From Paenibacillus_G sp049942825 (lineage in GTDB: Bacteria > Bacillota > Bacilli > Paenibacillales > NBRC-103111): a stretch of DNA of 64,000 bases. Below the pieces are notes generated by a model. It made no database searches. It saw only the letters and a program-made list of their open reading frames with translations, and was not told the origin of the DNA. The stretch lies in assembly GCF_049942825.1 (NCBI RefSeq), contig NZ_CP187970.1, forward strand, positions 6,448,001-6,512,000, written 5' to 3'. This document shows, piece after piece, positions 27,801 through 36,161 of the stretch. Numbering within the stretch: the first letter of the stretch is position 1; each line of letters opens with the position of its first letter. The translations under genes were made by a program, and so were the position numbers.

Positions 27801-30043
27801 GGATTCCACTGCGTATACGTCTGAACGCCTGTCTCATCCGTAAGCTGGAGCGAGTTATTTGTATCGTTATACTGAATAAGTGATGTGCTGTTATCCGGAT
27901 TCGTAACTTTAATAATCCGTCCGAGCAAGTCATATTGATAAGTGGTAGCAGCATTCTTGCCATCGTAAAGCTTGGTAACCTGACCAGTATTGGAGTTATA
28001 CTCATAGCTGTTCACAACTGTCGATACTTTCCCATCCGCATCCGTTACGGTCGACTTCGTTTTGGTTGGGAACCGGTTCTGGTACGCATCAGCATACTCG
28101 ATCGTTACAACACTGCTCTTGGCTGTGCCTGTCTTGCTTGTTATTTTTCGAGTATTCCCATATGCGTCAATGTCCTCATAGGTCTTCTCGGACAACAGGG
28201 TACCGGACTCACTGCCATCGTATACCTGTTCTTTAATCACTTTCTTCTGTGCATTGCGAGTAATCAGCGTGAAACGCTTCTGTGTATCAGTGATTGGTTC
28301 GGTTACACTCCTAAGCAGCCCTGCCTCATAAGCATAATTTGTTGTTACACCAAGTGGATTGGTCGACGACAGTACGTTGCCGTAAGAATCGTACTGCCGT
28401 GAGCTTGTATACTCGATTGATTGCCCTGAAGCGCTGTAGGTAATCTTCTCATTGATCGGTTCAATAAAGTATAGTCTAGCCCGATCATGCGTGTAATCCG
28501 TTGAAATGGTGTAAGTAATATTGTTGTAAGAAGCACTTTTGGTCGTATTGGTATTGTAATATACCGGAATTTCCTCATAGATCCCCGACCGGAGCACCTT
28601 GTCATAAGTAAACTTTGTCTTGGACAAGCCATCATCAACCGTTGTAGATATGGTCATGTCTCTATAGCTGTCAGCCGGAACAAAATAGCTATAAGATTGA
28701 CGATTAAAGATTTTGCTTGTCCCATCCATTAATGTAGCAGTCAAATATTTCTCTTGAACTCTATAAGCTTCATTGACAAATTGCAATGCCGTATTTGGAT
28801 CTTTTATTTCAGTTGGCGAAGATTCGTATACATATACACTCTTAGCTCCTGTAGGGTGTGTAACCCCGGTTAGCAGAAGATAAGGTGCGTACGTATCAGT
28901 ACTGGAATCCGAGTAATCTTTATATGCAGCACCAATTTTATAATCATAGGTAGTAACTCGGCCTTCCGGATCGATAGCTTGTGCAATATAAAAATAACGC
29001 TCATTGCCAAACTGCTTTTTTAGCAACTTTACCTGTTGCTCTCCCTTGGTAATAACTAGTCCCTGAGCTTCGTCTGAGATTGTAATGGTTTGTCCGGTGT
29101 CACTCTTGATAGAAGACAAGCTGTTTACATCATGCCATCTAGAATAATCAGTGTTAGTATAAGAAAATTCAAGTGTGTTATTATATACATCACTTATCTT
29201 CTCTAACAAGCCCTCAAATCCGAAATAATATTTAGTTCCGTCTAAAGTTTGTACTACTTTGTAATTGGATTCAGTGTACAACTTTAAATTTGCGTAGGGG
29301 TATCCTTTTAATTTGAGAACGCTCGGGCACCCCAAAGATGTGCAGCCATCTTCATTCTCATAATGCATCCTATAGGCACCCGATCCTAATCCTCCGGCTA
29401 GATGCAGAAACTCACCAGAAATATAAGGCAAATCCCAATTCCAGCCAAACCCCAATCGTCTAATGTTATATTCGGTCTGTGCGTTATTACTGTCATAAGT
29501 TCGAGTTAAAGCAAAGGACAATCCATTCCTTGAGGAAATGGTCATATCTGTGGCCTGAAGAGAAAGGCCACCTGATACAGTTGAGACCGATTCGTATTCC
29601 GAATTAATCATATAAGGTGCTTCAGAAGGCTTGGTATTCACCGTTTGGACAACCTCTTCTGCTGCTATTACCTCAGCGGCAGATGCTTCCGGAACGTAGA
29701 CGTCCCCGCTAACGGTACTTTCTACTTCAGCTGAGTTGTTTACGAACTTGGGGTTGACTTCGTTGAGGCTTTGGATCAAGTCGCGCCCTGTCTCCATCTT
29801 TCTCTTGAATGCTTGCTCCGCTTCATCTAGCGTATACCCTTGATTCAGTATCGACTGAATGTCTTCCTCACTAACCCCATATTGTTTGGCTAGCTTCAGA
29901 CGTTTGTCTTCCGCCGCTTCCTGCTGCTTCTCCTGTTTCTTCTCCGCCGCATACACGCTTGATTCCGCCAGGAAAGGGAGCAGGCTGGGTTGCAGAACGC
30001 TCCAAATCATGGCCGATATAATGAAACCCTTCTTGAATCTCAA
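24857..30043 (-). CDS. RHS/YD-repeat polymorphic toxin with Hint domain and GIY-YIG-like toxin tip
   Basis: Secreted or surface RHS protein of 1728 residues (WapA-like). Order: signal peptide and coiled-coil-like Lys/Glu region; an entry domain (SRNGLSFALTRTYDS); more than twenty YD repeats (for example YDLLGRIIKVTNPDNS, YDYYGRLAW-type) that should form the beta-cocoon; the RHS core motif YLRARWYDPSVGRFISED near residue 1320; a pretoxin Hint/intein-like domain from about 1495 (CFTAGTKVLTSDG) to VHNC near 1630; and a tip of about 95 residues. The tip has YTITF-VYHGKG, SRMDQS, REALMEEARRI and NRINSPGKK, in the order expected of a GIY-YIG/URI nuclease. The start is TTG 30043, 7 nt after GGAGG; GTG 30067 has no site. 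It overlaps its putative immunity gene. Confidence 0.88.
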   Translation of the reverse strand: MRFKKGFIISAMIWSVLQPSLLPFLAESSVYAAEKKQEKQQEAAEDKRLKLAKQYGVSEEDIQSILNQGYTLDEAEQAFKRKMETGRDLIQSLNEVNPKFVNNSAEVESTVSGDVYVPEASAAEVIAAEEVVQTVNTKPSEAPYMINSEYESVSTVSGGLSLQATDMTISSRNGLSFALTRTYDSNNAQTEYNIRRLGFGWNWDLPYISGEFLHLAGGLGSGAYRMHYENEDGCTSLGCPSVLKLKGYPYANLKLYTESNYKVVQTLDGTKYYFGFEGLLEKISDVYNNTLEFSYTNTDYSRWHDVNSLSSIKSDTGQTITISDEAQGLVITKGEQQVKLLKKQFGNERYFYIAQAIDPEGRVTTYDYKIGAAYKDYSDSSTDTYAPYLLLTGVTHPTGAKSVYVYESSPTEIKDPNTALQFVNEAYRVQEKYLTATLMDGTSKIFNRQSYSYFVPADSYRDMTISTTVDDGLSKTKFTYDKVLRSGIYEEIPVYYNTNTTKSASYNNITYTISTDYTHDRARLYFIEPINEKITYSASGQSIEYTSSRQYDSYGNVLSSTNPLGVTTNYAYEAGLLRSVTEPITDTQKRFTLITRNAQKKVIKEQVYDGSESGTLLSEKTYEDIDAYGNTRKITSKTGTAKSSVVTIEYADAYQNRFPTKTKSTVTDADGKVSTVVNSYEYNSNTGQVTKLYDGKNAATTYQYDLLGRIIKVTNPDNSTSLIQYNDTNNSLQLTDETGVQTYTQWNPIGWKILAGFNEKLIKAKMGYDDYGRLAWTEDAKGNRTTYGYDQWSRQNKVTAPDGTYSTVETNDVGLTKTTTDATGYKVTEILDKLGRVTEQKETKKVIVNGQSTDETTVLSTSIYDYAGQVREATDALANKTKFDYDTIGRLISVTNAKQEVTKYDYSASADSFNQMSIVYPDGKVRTKKLDELNRAMQLTAPGGEIEKYYYDANGNREKFKNRNGYTYQSTFNNRNWMAKQDILAPDGQVVAGDTVSYTYDKSGRRLSMNDMTGTTSYAYDPSTGGLSKITYPDGRTIQYNYDVLGNLQDYKDPFDVNVYYSYDALNRMTSVGQTAGSTLTGSPYAQYSYYANSQLKQIKQSNGVTTDYTYEGPQLKTLINKTSTGTVLHNYTYIYDKNSNQTSINTDGQTASFSYDQLNRISTSNSKEKSDVEFAETGYNYDQHNRLTSLTANGQTVSYKYNGDGLLWERTKNGETSRYYYNGDQVIAEATVSAAGEVEFKARYLRGLGLAAMDNGQMVAYYLHNGHGDVTELRDSTGTTRLNEYSYDIWGNPLVSNESITNPFRYSGEMWDNDAKLQYLRARWYDPSVGRFISEDSYEGDITNPLTLNLYSYTANNPLRFIDPSGHDYELPSAGRLSELAQSSWYTGAVNYFFNSFSINQYSGYDGLLNGMQQYNLELLKTTYAVADSSMRSVMEIQGLALRNDGCSYLDGGCQGGTTSITASGDGYLNIDLYLDGEVTSYAVVQLESGPVQFECNCFTAGTKVLTSDGEKPIEEINVGDKVLAKDDKTGEMAYKEVVSLFQKQADEIFYLHIGGEVIEVTGEHPFWLDDKGWTLVKDLKVNDLLVTSDGRKISIDKIEKEPREATVYNFEVKDFNSYFVSNLGIWVHNCQVGTYTITFQSGTVYHGKGPISRMDQSAKERSLANNDPVITKVFTPAANVREALMEEARRIRDDGGPGKGNYNRINSPGKKILEEEERRRQQNGGY

Positions 30044-30075
30044 AGTGTTATCCTCCTGACATATCACGATTACGG

Positions 30076-32991
30076 TTACGGATTCGTTTGTTTGCTGATA
30101 ATGTTGCCTCTTGCATCGTATTGATATTGAGTCTGTACCGGGTTATAGGTAGGGCTTGCCGGATCCTGAGCACCCGCAGGAATAACCAACTTGCGGTATA
30201 CTGGTTGGGACCATTCGAGGCCATCAAAAGTTACCACTTTGAATGTCCAAGTTCCCCCGGATAATGCCTTTGTCGTATGCTCCTTCACATCTCCCTTGAC
30301 AATACCTGAACTGTATCCGATGGTTGCCCAGTTATCCTTCGAGGCCCACACCTGGTAGGCAGCCTGTGTCTGGCTGTCCGCATCACTGAAATTCCAAGTC
30401 AGCTTCGGGGTGTTTACGGTTAATGTTTGTCCTTCCGTGTAGGAAGTTACAGCTGCAACCGGAAGCGCGTTGACCTTGAACGAATTGGAACCAGACATTG
30501 GAGAGATCACTCCCTTGCTGTCTTTCGTTCTCACCTTCCAGGAGTAAGTCGAGCCGCGCTGAAGAATGTCTGCCGGTACGGTATAGGCTGTATTCGTTGA
30601 ACTCTTCCATCCGGTAGTATGAACTGCAGTTCCCGCGCTGTTGTATAGATACAAATCAAATGCGGACTGCCCGTCATCTGCGTCAGGGTCATTGAATGTC
30701 CAGCGCAGTGTAGGTGTAGTGGTAGAGGCCACGCTAAAGTTTGGACGCATAGCTGTCAAATTCGTAGGCGCACCAGGCAATTGGGATACATTGATCATGC
30801 CCTTATATAGCTTTGAATCGCTGCCCCATACGCCATCCGTTACCGAAACCCGGATGTTGTTATAGGTTCCTACCGGAATATTGTCCGTATCTGCATTCCA
30901 GGTAAGGGACCACGGCTGGGCATCTCTTGCATTCGAGATGACTGCACTTTTTTCTACACCATTTACGCTTGCTTTGACCGTGAGAGTATCCATATCTGCA
31001 TCCTGGACTGTACCAGTGATCGTAATAAGGTTTGTCGAAGTGCCCTTAATTACATTCTGATTTACCGTATTCACTTGAATTTTAGGCAGTAGATTAAGAA
31101 CCGCAGTGTAATATGTGACTGCCCCTGAATGGGTTCGATCTACAACGATTGAATCAGTCTGACTTGTTACGTTCGGAAATTCGATTGTTACATCATTATC
31201 GACACCTGAGTTATTTCGCGTCACTATAGTATTGTTATTGTATAAGACATAATATTGGGCAGTAGGATAGTTTACATTTTTAACAGCAATAGCTTTAGCT
31301 CCAACCAGAGAAGGAAACTTAGCTGTAACATCTGTATTAGAATTATTCTTTAAAAGTCTAACGCTATTCGTGTTATCTTTTGATGAAAGTACAAAATAAG
31401 AGACGCCTCCTTGAACACTATCAACTGCTATTGATTTTGAATTTTCCAGATTAGGAAATTCGAAAGTCAAATCCTCCCTACTAATATACCCATCCTTATC
31501 AATCTTTACCGAACGGACAGTATTGTTTTCATAGAGAGCATAGTAGGTATGATAATCTGTTGAATACGAATCATACCAGTCTACGGTAATTGACTTCGCA
31601 TTCGATAAATCAGGAAAAAAACTCGTATAATCGGTGGGCCCTAGGTCGCCAGATTTCCACCAAACCACAGGACCTGTTGCGGCAGCATAGGCATACACAT
31701 TTCCCGTGACACTGTACACATCTTCTGTTACGGAGCCGTATACATCCCCATTAACTGTAGGATCGGGATCGGCCGGCTGCTCATTCCCGTTCACCCAACC
31801 ATACTGAACCAGTCCGTGGCCATAAAGCATATCTTTGCCTGCTGTACCCAGGTCTTTCGCACTTTCGATTAGTTTTGCACGCAGCGCTGCTTGGTCTGCC
31901 CCAGGACTGCTTTGCTTGAGCAATGAAAGTTGACCCGCAATAAACGCTGAGGAGATCGAAGTTCCGTTCGCGTACTTGTATCCGTTGGAGAGTGTCGTGC
32001 TGTAGACGTTAACCCCTGGGGCCATTACCTCCAGAGCACTTCCCGTTGCTGAGAATGCAGCACGGTTGTTTTCTTTATCGACAGAGCCGACGGCTATGAC
32101 AGAATCATACTTGGCGGGATACAGTACGGTGTCCCCCGATCCCTGCGCATTCCCGTTATTACCGGCAGCCGCTACAATCAGCATTCCTTTGGCATTTGCC
32201 TGATCCACAGCCTGATGAAGGGCAGGTGAATCGACGGTGGTGGACAAACTCATGTTCAGAACATCGAGTTGATTCTGAATCGCCCAATCAATCCCTGCGA
32301 TCACGTCCGACAGGTAACCGACACCCTTGGAATCCAGTGCCTTCAGAGCATACAAAGATGCATCCGGAGCTACGCCAACCATGCCAATCCCGTTATTCTT
32401 GGCCCCGATGACCCCTGCAACCGTGGTGCCATGCCCGTAATCGTCATCGTACGAAGTGGTATAGTCTACAAACGAAGCGCCACCTGCAACCGATAGATCG
32501 GAATGATTCAGTGAGATCCCCGAATCAAGGACCCCTACCTTAACCCCTTGACCTGTGAAACCTGAACTCCATGCATAGGTTGCGCCGGACACGGTTGCTC
32601 CCCAGTCCTGAACCTGCTCTTCCGCTTTCAACTGGATATCTTCCTCAATGGATTGAATCAGCGGATTTTTCTTCATAGCTTCCAGTTCCGTATCTGTCAC
32701 GGTTGCTGCAATAACCGGAAGATGTTTGTGCTCCCGCTTAATCTTTCCCTTTGCCTTTTGAAGAACAGTCTTGTCCGCTTTCTTCTTGAATGTGACGATT
32801 ATCCGCTTGTCCTTGCCTTTCTTAGCAGCACTCATGAGAGAAGGCGAGACTACCGGCAGCTCACTAGCACTGGCATTCGCCACAAGAGCAGTAGAATGCT
32901 CCAGGTAACTGGGCTGAGGCAGGATTAAACTAGCCAGCAGGCACGCACTAAGCATGGCCGGCACTTTTCTTTTGATGGTACTTTGGGTCAT
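30076..32991 (-). CDS. Secreted subtilase (S8 peptidase) ending in a single YD repeat
   Basis: Secreted serine protease of 971 residues. It has a signal peptide, an inhibitor-I9-like propeptide (RIIVTFKKKADKTVLQKAKG to SIEED), and an S8 domain with Asp156 (VLDSGI), His187 (DYGHGTTVAG), oxyanion Asn (AAAGNNGN) and Ser345 (NGTSISSAF). Residues about 420-610 form an unusual domain of four repeats (FPxLxNAKSIxVD), followed by a cadherin/Ig-like domain and two fibronectin-type modules. The last 20 residues read YQYDARGNIISK, one YD repeat, as in the array neighbours. ATG 32991 follows AAAGGAG (7 nt). It ends 32 nt before the RHS gene, so it may process or release the RHS protein. That role is inferred. 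Confidence 0.88.
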   Translation of the reverse strand: MTQSTIKRKVPAMLSACLLASLILPQPSYLEHSTALVANASASELPVVSPSLMSAAKKGKDKRIIVTFKKKADKTVLQKAKGKIKREHKHLPVIAATVTDTELEAMKKNPLIQSIEEDIQLKAEEQVQDWGATVSGATYAWSSGFTGQGVKVGVLDSGISLNHSDLSVAGGASFVDYTTSYDDDYGHGTTVAGVIGAKNNGIGMVGVAPDASLYALKALDSKGVGYLSDVIAGIDWAIQNQLDVLNMSLSTTVDSPALHQAVDQANAKGMLIVAAAGNNGNAQGSGDTVLYPAKYDSVIAVGSVDKENNRAAFSATGSALEVMAPGVNVYSTTLSNGYKYANGTSISSAFIAGQLSLLKQSSPGADQAALRAKLIESAKDLGTAGKDMLYGHGLVQYGWVNGNEQPADPDPTVNGDVYGSVTEDVYSVTGNVYAYAAATGPVVWWKSGDLGPTDYTSFFPDLSNAKSITVDWYDSYSTDYHTYYALYENNTVRSVKIDKDGYISREDLTFEFPNLENSKSIAVDSVQGGVSYFVLSSKDNTNSVRLLKNNSNTDVTAKFPSLVGAKAIAVKNVNYPTAQYYVLYNNNTIVTRNNSGVDNDVTIEFPNVTSQTDSIVVDRTHSGAVTYYTAVLNLLPKIQVNTVNQNVIKGTSTNLITITGTVQDADMDTLTVKASVNGVEKSAVISNARDAQPWSLTWNADTDNIPVGTYNNIRVSVTDGVWGSDSKLYKGMINVSQLPGAPTNLTAMRPNFSVASTTTPTLRWTFNDPDADDGQSAFDLYLYNSAGTAVHTTGWKSSTNTAYTVPADILQRGSTYSWKVRTKDSKGVISPMSGSNSFKVNALPVAAVTSYTEGQTLTVNTPKLTWNFSDADSQTQAAYQVWASKDNWATIGYSSGIVKGDVKEHTTKALSGGTWTFKVVTFDGLEWSQPVYRKLVIPAGAQDPASPTYNPVQTQYQYDARGNIISKQTNP

Positions 32992-33060
32992 GTGATAACT
33001 CCTTTACCTGTAATTGCAAGCAAGTATATATTCAACTCTTGGGTTAGCAAGAGGTAAATA

Positions 33061-34158
33061 TCAATTAAGAAGCTGCACTAATTTCCACTTTTGATTGGCG
33101 CCATTATTCCTTGTCCATTGCCTTACCTTCACGCCATTAGCATTCATATCGGTTAACGCATTTAAATCAAGAACCTTGCCGCTATGCTTTGCTTGGATCA
33201 TGAAATAACCGTCGCCAGTATCTATAAATCTCCAGAGCTGGTTATCTCCCTCTGTATCAAGCCATTGAATTACGGCAACTCCATCTTCAGTGTGGAAGTT
33301 TGTTACATCTAATACTTTACCGCTGTGTTTAGCACGGATCTTATAATATCCGTTCCCGGCATACTCCAATTTCCATTTCTGATTATCCACGTTATAATCT
33401 TCCCATTGGTGTAGCTCGATCCCATTGTCTAACGAACCTCCGGGAATATCCAAAAACTTCCCGCTTACAGCCGACTGAATCTTGTAATAGACGTCGGTTT
33501 TGATCACTTCTTCGACTTGGATAAGCTTCCACTTCTGATTATCTCCTCCGTGCTTGGTCCATTGGTTTACTTGGACACCATTAGCATTTAGATCGGATAA
33601 AGCGTAGAGATCCAGAACCTTGTCACTATGTTTGGCTTGGATAAAGTAGTAACCATCCCCCGCATCGACAAGTCGCCAGAGCTGGTTATCTCCTTCTGTA
33701 TCAACCCATTGGATGACGGATACACCATCCTGAGTATTGGAATTGTTTACATCCAAAACTTTTCCACTGTGCTTTGCCCGAATCTTGTAGTATCCATTTC
33801 CGCTGTATTCTAACTTCCATTTTTGATTGTCTACATTGTAGTTCTCCCACTGCTGCAGTTCGATTCCATTGTCAATAGATCCGCCTGCTACATCCAAGAA
33901 CTTGCCACTGACTTTCGATTGAATTTTATAGTAGGTATTGGTCTTGATTGCTTTGAGCCGCGTAAGCAGATTTCCATTCTTATCATAGTAGTAATTGATG
34001 TTCTCCCCGGTTCTTATCATTACGCTATCTAATCTTCCGTTCTTGTCATATGTGTAGCCAGTTGAATAGCATGTAACTGAACCGAAGCAGAAAACGAATA
34101 GGACAAGTACCATTATCCTTGCACACAAACGCCATTTGTTCTCTCCTAAAGAACCCAT
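33061..34158 (-). CDS. Secreted two-YD-repeat protein with two ricin-type lectin domains
   Basis: Secreted protein of 365 residues: signal peptide (end near CYS or TG, about residue 28-32), YD repeats YTYDKNGRLDSV and YYYDKNGNLLTR, then two near-identical trefoils of about 145 residues joined by a short linker. Each trefoil has three QxW motifs (NQKWKL, NQLWRL, NQKWKL) and KHSGKVLDV segments of the RicinB_lectin_2 type. ATG 34158 follows AAGGGG with 7-nt spacing. The two trefoils are internal duplicates. It differs clearly from the other ricin member at 17349-18398 (KHSGKVLDV against KALDVNGGG segments), so the two lectin tails were probably acquired separately. Confidence 0.85.
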   Translation of the reverse strand: MGSLGENKWRLCARIMVLVLFVFCFGSVTCYSTGYTYDKNGRLDSVMIRTGENINYYYDKNGNLLTRLKAIKTNTYYKIQSKVSGKFLDVAGGSIDNGIELQQWENYNVDNQKWKLEYSGNGYYKIRAKHSGKVLDVNNSNTQDGVSVIQWVDTEGDNQLWRLVDAGDGYYFIQAKHSDKVLDLYALSDLNANGVQVNQWTKHGGDNQKWKLIQVEEVIKTDVYYKIQSAVSGKFLDIPGGSLDNGIELHQWEDYNVDNQKWKLEYAGNGYYKIRAKHSGKVLDVTNFHTEDGVAVIQWLDTEGDNQLWRFIDTGDGYFMIQAKHSGKVLDLNALTDMNANGVKVRQWTRNNGANQKWKLVQLLN

Positions 34159-34181
34159 TCATATTCCCCTTTTATCTTAAT

Positions 34182-35849
34182 TTAGGGATTCGTAACCTCC
34201 GTTACACTGCCCGTAGAAAGTCCTTTGCCATCGACATAAACATGGGTGATATAATTCCCCGTTTCATTATTGTGCTTAGAGAAGGGAATATTGATCTTCC
34301 AGACCCCGTCGCTGACTTTCGTGCCGGCAACCCAGGGGATCTCCAGATCATCTTGGCCTTTAAGTTCTGTCCACGTAGGGAACGTAACCGATTGGGCTGC
34401 CTTATCTACACCGTAGACATAAACATCATAGGATTTGCTGGACAAGCTTACCTGCAAAGGACCGGCAGCAGCTGTCTTCGCGTTGGTCGTATTCTGACCA
34501 ATAAACTGCTTATTCCCGTGAATATCTTCTGTGTAAACGTGGGTAACATAGCTGCCAGCTTCGAAGTTATGTTTGCCGAAAGGAACCTGGACTTTCCACG
34601 TCCGTTCGTTAACCCGCTGCCCTTCCATCCATTCAATATCGTCTTGCCCTCCGTATATCGTCCAAGTAGGGAAGTAGACCTTGGCCGCCCCTTCGCTCAC
34701 GTTGTCGGCATATACCTCATAATATCCTGAAGAGACATTCGTCTCAGCCGGGCCCCTTACCACTGCAGACGTAGGAACCACTTCCGTTATATTGCCTGCA
34801 GGCAGGCCTGTCCCATCAATATAGGCATGAGTTACGTAGAGACCTGTTTCGTTCTTATGCTTATGGAATGGAATATTGATTTTCCAGACTCCATCCCTGA
34901 CCTTGGCCGCTTCGATCCATGGGCTCTCCAGGTCATCATGACCGTTATAATCCGTCCATGTCGGCAATTGAACCTTGCCTGCGGTTTTCGATACTCCATA
35001 GACATAGACGTCGTATGATGCGTTGGACAAATCCACTTTGGAAGGAGCGTACAAAGCTGTCTTAGCAGTGGCCGTATGTGCCCCCACAAATTGTTTGTTA
35101 CCATACGAATCTTCTGTATAGATGTGGGTGATATAACTCCCTGCTTCATAGTTATGTTTGCTGAAGGGGATGTTAACCTTCCAGGTTCGAGGAGCTACTT
35201 GCTGTCCTTCCACCCAAGGCCATTCCAGGTCATCCTGATCCCCGGATGCGGTCCATGTCGGGAAGCGCACCTTGCTAACTTGCTCACTTACGTTCTCAAT
35301 AAAGATCTCATAAGAACCCGGCGACACATTAACCTCAGCCGGCCCCTTAATTGTGACTGCCGAAGCGGTGACTTCCGTTACGATTCCCGAAGCTAGCCCT
35401 TTGTCGTCTACATAGACATGCGTGATGTATTTGCCAGTTTCGTTGTTATGCTTGTCGAAAGCAATCGTTGCTTTCCAAACTCCATCAGCTACCTTCGTAC
35501 CCTCAACCCATGGACCTATATCATCTTGGCCATTGTATTCCGTCCACGTCGGAAACTGTACTTTCGCCGCCGTTTTGGAAACCCCGTATACATAGACATC
35601 GTATGTTGGACTCGACAAGTCCACTTTCCTAGGACCCACGATCGTATTCGGATAGCGAATAGTTCTGCTGATTACATTCCCATTGGCATTGTACTTGCTC
35701 TCTACTACATTACCGTTAGGCAGCGTTGTGTAAGTCAACCGGGAGTTGGAGTCGTAATGGTATTGTGTTGCGGCCGCATTCACAGTTGCCGAAGGAGTCC
35801 CTATGGGAAGAAGCCAAATCCCCAGGAAAAGAAGTAATAGTTTACGCAC
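34182..35849 (-). CDS. Secreted two-YD-repeat protein with five GBS-Bsp-like repeats
   Basis: Secreted protein of about 555 residues. After the signal peptide (end near VNA) come two degenerate YD repeats (YHYDSNSRLTYT; SKYNANGNVISR) and five repeats of about 95 residues that alternate between two subtypes: SYDVYVYGVSKTA-KV-FPTWTEYNGQDD and SYEIFIENVSEQVSKVRFPTW. All contain HN-E-G-YITH-Y, the GBS_Bsp-like repeat seen in streptococcal Bsp and cell-wall hydrolases. The start is unsure: GTG 35849 opens the signal peptide and has GGGAGTGG about 13 nt upstream; a TTG at 35888 has no site. It lies 23 nt upstream of the next array gene. Confidence 0.8.
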   Translation of the reverse strand: MRKLLLLFLGIWLLPIGTPSATVNAAATQYHYDSNSRLTYTTLPNGNVVESKYNANGNVISRTIRYPNTIVGPRKVDLSSPTYDVYVYGVSKTAAKVQFPTWTEYNGQDDIGPWVEGTKVADGVWKATIAFDKHNNETGKYITHVYVDDKGLASGIVTEVTASAVTIKGPAEVNVSPGSYEIFIENVSEQVSKVRFPTWTASGDQDDLEWPWVEGQQVAPRTWKVNIPFSKHNYEAGSYITHIYTEDSYGNKQFVGAHTATAKTALYAPSKVDLSNASYDVYVYGVSKTAGKVQLPTWTDYNGHDDLESPWIEAAKVRDGVWKINIPFHKHKNETGLYVTHAYIDGTGLPAGNITEVVPTSAVVRGPAETNVSSGYYEVYADNVSEGAAKVYFPTWTIYGGQDDIEWMEGQRVNERTWKVQVPFGKHNFEAGSYVTHVYTEDIHGNKQFIGQNTTNAKTAAAGPLQVSLSSKSYDVYVYGVDKAAQSVTFPTWTELKGQDDLEIPWVAGTKVSDGVWKINIPFSKHNNETGNYITHVYVDGKGLSTGSVTEVTNP

Positions 35850-35982
35850 GTTGTTATGACCACTCCCTAAATCATCTTCGTTCTTCAACGCAACAATAAC
35901 TGAGAATCCATCTGAATCCTCAGGAGCGTTGTTTTAATATACCAGCAAAACATACACACTGTTTGTCGAATTACGTTGTCGA

Positions 35983-36009
35983 ATAATATTTTTAATTAAA
36001 TTTTGACAA
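35983..36009 (-). promoter_or_regulatory. Possible promoter within the YD-stub array
   Basis: Minus-strand TTGTCA (36004-36009) and TATTAT (35983-35988) lie in an AT-rich gap after a terminator, which calls for a new promoter here. The 15-bp spacing is short, so the exact elements are unsure. Confidence 0.3.
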
Positions 36010-36051
36010 ATTTGCTTAGGTAAAATATACCTTTTGGACTAACATAATTAT

Positions 36052-36092
36052 AAAAAAGGATGCCAGGTTAACTATCCTACGGCATCCTTTTT
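36052..36092 (-). terminator. Terminator between the first and second array genes
   Basis: Stem AAAGGATGCC/GGCATCCTTT with a 16-nt loop and T runs on both sides, so it may work in both directions. It follows the gene ending at 36162. Confidence 0.85.
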
Positions 36093-36161
36093 ACTACTTA
36101 CAGCTTCTTTATCTCAATATCGTCTATTGTCCTTCCTTTAACCCCATCGAGTCGGCGTAGA

